Positions 61,655 to 64,000 of a stretch of DNA of 64,000 nucleotides are shown one piece after another. Positions within the stretch are counted from its first letter, which is position 1. The number at the start of each line of letters is the position of its first letter. This DNA comes from Anaeramoeba flamelloides (Eukaryota; Metamonada; Anaeramoebidae), in the NCBI GenBank assembly GCA_027625915.1, contig JANTQA010000020.1, forward strand, positions 1-64,000. Direction: 5' to 3'. The translations under genes were made by a program, and so were the position numbers. Under the pieces are notes generated by a model that saw only the letters and a list, made by a program, of their open reading frames with translations, did not search any database and was not told where the DNA came from.

Positions 61655-63955
61655 ATGACAAACAAAGAGAAATTTCTGCAGACAAGAATAAAATCTTTAG
61701 AAAGGTACCTCATCTCAAGGCAAAAACAAGGACTAGGTTGTTGGAATGAAATTTTGGAAGCCGACAACACGGTACCCTGTGAATACATGCTTTTCAGGAG
61801 GTTCATTGGGATGGAGGATCACGAAGAAAACAAAAAAATCATGAATTATATGTTTACCAAGCAGAACAAAGACGGAGGTTTCCCACTGTTCCCCAAGGGG
61901 GAAAGCGATTTGTCTTGTTCTGTTCGAACGTACTTGGCCTTTAAAGTGGGCGGGTTAAAAAAGGATGATGAGATCATGGTCCACTTAAGGGAATTTATTC
62001 TTTCGAAAGGTGGAATTTCGAAAACAAACATCTTCACAAAGTACAACTTGGCCTTTTTTGGCCAGTTCCCATGGGGCTCTGTCCCATTGATCCCCTTGGA
62101 GATCATCTGGGGCCCCTTTAAAAAGATCCTCTTCTCTCAGGTCTCGTATTGGGCACGGTGTGCGGTTGTGCCCTTAATGGTAATCCAGCACTATCGGCAT
62201 GTCTGCAAATTAAGCGAAGAGGAAGATTGCAAGGAGCTATGGGTTGAAAAGGACATCAAAAAATTGAAACTAACACATCCCTTTGACACAGAGAAATGGA
62301 TCTCGTGGTCAAATTTCTTTTGCCTTGCAGACAAGGTTTTGCACATTTGTGATTTTGATTTTTATCATAACTCGCGGATCAAAAAAACTGCGCTCGACGG
62401 TTGCATCAATTGGATCACCGAGCACGTCAAGTACGAAGGTGGCAATGGCGCCATCTGCCTTGCAATGTACTACGCAACAATGGCGCTTTGGCTATATGGG
62501 AAAAGGAAAGGTGACAAGGATTTTGACCGCTCTTTTCAATCTTGCCTGGATCTCGTCACTCCCCTGAAGGATCCAAACATGTTGCTCGTGCAGCCTTGCT
62601 TTAGTCCTGTTTGGGACACTTGTCTGACAATCAATTCTTTATTTGAAAGTTATGATTGTAAAATTCTTGGCGATCTTGAGAACAAAACTAAGAGAAAATT
62701 AGTGGTTAATGAAAAAATTAACGAAAATATGATCGACTTGGATTCCAAAGTTGACACAGACGAAGACGAAGACGAAGACGAAGACGATGAAAATGAAAAT
62801 GAAAATGAAAAAGAAAATGAAAATGATCAGAAAGAGGTTTTAGAATCAGAAGAATTTGAAGAAAATAAGCAAGAAGAAAAAAATAACAAAATTCAAATAG
62901 ATGTAAACAACCCCCTAAAAGCAATGCGGCATGGGTGTAATTGGTTACTAACACAACAAATTGAAATAGAAGGAGATTATAAAATGAAGGTGAAATCAGA
63001 AGGAAGAGGGTGGGCCTTCCAATACAGTAACGATTTTTTCCCCGACGTTGATGATACGGCTGTTGTAATTATGGGCTTGGCCAAAATCTTGAACCAAAAA
63101 CTTCAAAAAAGGATCAAAAATGGTGGCAAAATCAAAAATATTTTAAATATGGAGAACAAATATGTGAAATCTATAAAATCTGCTGTCGATTGGATACTTG
63201 GGATGCAGTCTTCTAACGGTGGGTGGGGAGCGTTTGACAAAAACAACTATGGAGTTTATGGGATACTTGAAGATATCCCTTTTGCGACCTCAATCAAGGG
63301 CTGTCTGTTAGACCCACCAACCGCGGATGTTTCTGCACGCCAGCTGCACATGTTTGGTGTTTTGGGATTTGACTCAAGCTTTGAACCGGCAAAGAAGTGT
63401 ATCCAATTTCTGAAGGATTGCCAAGAAAAGGATGGAAGCTGGTATGGCAGATGGGGGATAAACTACATTTACGGCACCTGGTGTGTTATACATGGCATGC
63501 ATATGATCGGCGAGGATATGAATCAAAATTACATTCAGCACGCAGTTACATTTTTGAAAAGTATTCAATGCGAAAATGGCGGTTGGAGTGAGCTCCCTTC
63601 AAGTTACAATAACCCTCCAAAGCCCGTCTTTAAGCAAAACGAACACGCTACACCTTCGCAAACAGCTTGGGCTATTCTTTCGTTAATACACGCAGGAGAG
63701 GCCAATTCCAAGGAAGTTAAAAGGGGTGTTCAGTATTTGCTAAATACTCAAAAAAAAAATGGCTCATTTGATGTTTCATCTTATACAGGAAATGGATTCC
63801 CCAGGTTGTTTTACCTTAATTATTACGGCTACCATCTGTATTTCCCATTGTGGGCATTAAGTTCATATTATAAAGCAAGCAAAGGTGAATTAATGAATGA
63901 AGAAAAAGTTAGAAAGGATAATATTAAATTGTCATTTTGGTCAAAATTATTTTAA
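61655..63955 (+). CDS. Squalene-hopene / squalene-tetrahymanol cyclase
   Basis: A complete class II triterpene cyclase of 766 residues from the ATG at 61,655; in-frame codons just upstream are TTG. It folds squalene by protonation and cyclises it without oxygen, yielding hopanoids or tetrahymanol that replace sterols in membranes. The acid motif DVDDTA is at 464-469 and several QW-type repeats are visible: KDGGFPLF, NGGWGAFDKNNYG, KDGSWYGRWGINYIYGTW, ENGGWSELP and KNGSFDVSSY. LLDPPTADVSAR and the RWGINYIYGT block are of the SHC type rather than oxidosqualene cyclase type. An Asp/Glu/Asn-rich insertion of about 75 residues (roughly 340-415, with (DE)n and (EN)n runs) precedes the catalytic domain; bacterial enzymes lack it. 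No introns are seen, and codons are visibly richer in G and C than in neighbouring genes, which fits lateral origin or high expression. I cannot tell the hopene from the tetrahymanol product by eye. Confidence 0.93.
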   Translation: MTNKEKFLQTRIKSLERYLISRQKQGLGCWNEILEADNTVPCEYMLFRRFIGMEDHEENKKIMNYMFTKQNKDGGFPLFPKGESDLSCSVRTYLAFKVGGLKKDDEIMVHLREFILSKGGISKTNIFTKYNLAFFGQFPWGSVPLIPLEIIWGPFKKILFSQVSYWARCAVVPLMVIQHYRHVCKLSEEEDCKELWVEKDIKKLKLTHPFDTEKWISWSNFFCLADKVLHICDFDFYHNSRIKKTALDGCINWITEHVKYEGGNGAICLAMYYATMALWLYGKRKGDKDFDRSFQSCLDLVTPLKDPNMLLVQPCFSPVWDTCLTINSLFESYDCKILGDLENKTKRKLVVNEKINENMIDLDSKVDTDEDEDEDEDDENENENEKENENDQKEVLESEEFEENKQEEKNNKIQIDVNNPLKAMRHGCNWLLTQQIEIEGDYKMKVKSEGRGWAFQYSNDFFPDVDDTAVVIMGLAKILNQKLQKRIKNGGKIKNILNMENKYVKSIKSAVDWILGMQSSNGGWGAFDKNNYGVYGILEDIPFATSIKGCLLDPPTADVSARQLHMFGVLGFDSSFEPAKKCIQFLKDCQEKDGSWYGRWGINYIYGTWCVIHGMHMIGEDMNQNYIQHAVTFLKSIQCENGGWSELPSSYNNPPKPVFKQNEHATPSQTAWAILSLIHAGEANSKEVKRGVQYLLNTQKKNGSFDVSSYTGNGFPRLFYLNYYGYHLYFPLWALSSYYKASKGELMNEEKVRKDNIKLSFWSKLF

Positions 63956-63980
63956 AAATACTTCTAATTAAACTACCATA

Positions 63981-63999
63981 AACACACACACACACACAT
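63981..63999. repeat. (CA)n microsatellite
   Basis: CA repeat at the window edge, about 25 bp after the cyclase stop; it continues to the edge of the window. Confidence 0.8.
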
Positions 64000-64000
64000 A

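Noticed and set aside
62718-62954. Minus-strand open frame opposite the cyclase
   Set aside because: It is the shadow of the acidic insertion (Leu/Arg/Phe repeats) and lacks any independent signal.

Overview
The window is extremely AT-rich DNA full of A and T runs. It carries short AT-rich introns, genes scattered far apart, and protein loops made of Asn, Lys, Glu and Asp runs, all read with the standard stop codons. This points to the nuclear genome of a protist. The clearest lifestyle hint is a squalene-hopene/tetrahymanol-type cyclase at the right end, a gene found in microbial eukaryotes of low-oxygen habitats. Composition and low-complexity style would fit an anaerobic amoeboflagellate such as an Anaeramoeba, but nothing here proves the taxon.

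Layout. 1.67-1.96 kb: GC-richer island that folds into nested helices and ends in a T run, a candidate pol III RNA. 4-17 kb: a field of terminal-inverted-repeat (TIR) elements, including a three-level nest at 14.2-16.9 kb. 18.4-20.5 kb: an unrecognised gene spread over several frames. 22.0-26.9 kb: exosome subunit RRP41 in two exons split by a 4.13 kb intron that holds a near-perfect 132 bp palindrome and nested elements. 27.8-31 kb: more elements. 31.6-31.9 kb (minus): a ubiquitin-like protein without the Gly-Gly tail, with a 448 bp element 70 bp upstream of its start. 37.7-39.2 kb (minus): a protein whose upstream part looks like a winged helix (E2F-like, tentative). 44.05-44.59 kb (minus): a small unrecognised gene with a probable 69 bp intron. 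49.3-52.0 kb: microsatellite, two adjacent copies of one element and a TTAA-flanked element. 52.2-55.5 kb: a 1084-residue USP25/USP28-like protein that has lost its catalytic residues. 55.5-61.6 kb: AT-rich spacer. 61.65-63.96 kb: the triterpene cyclase.

The genes share no pathway and do not form an operon-like unit. Two belong to the ubiquitin world (the dead deubiquitinase and the conjugation-incompetent ubiquitin-like protein), one to RNA decay, one to sterol-surrogate synthesis. Most of the remaining sequence is explained by about ten families of short, mostly non-coding DNA elements with TIRs. Several were delimited by comparing copies within the window, in one case with an unoccupied site. 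No rRNA, tRNA or CRISPR array was found. All homology statements come from reading motifs by eye; no search was run.
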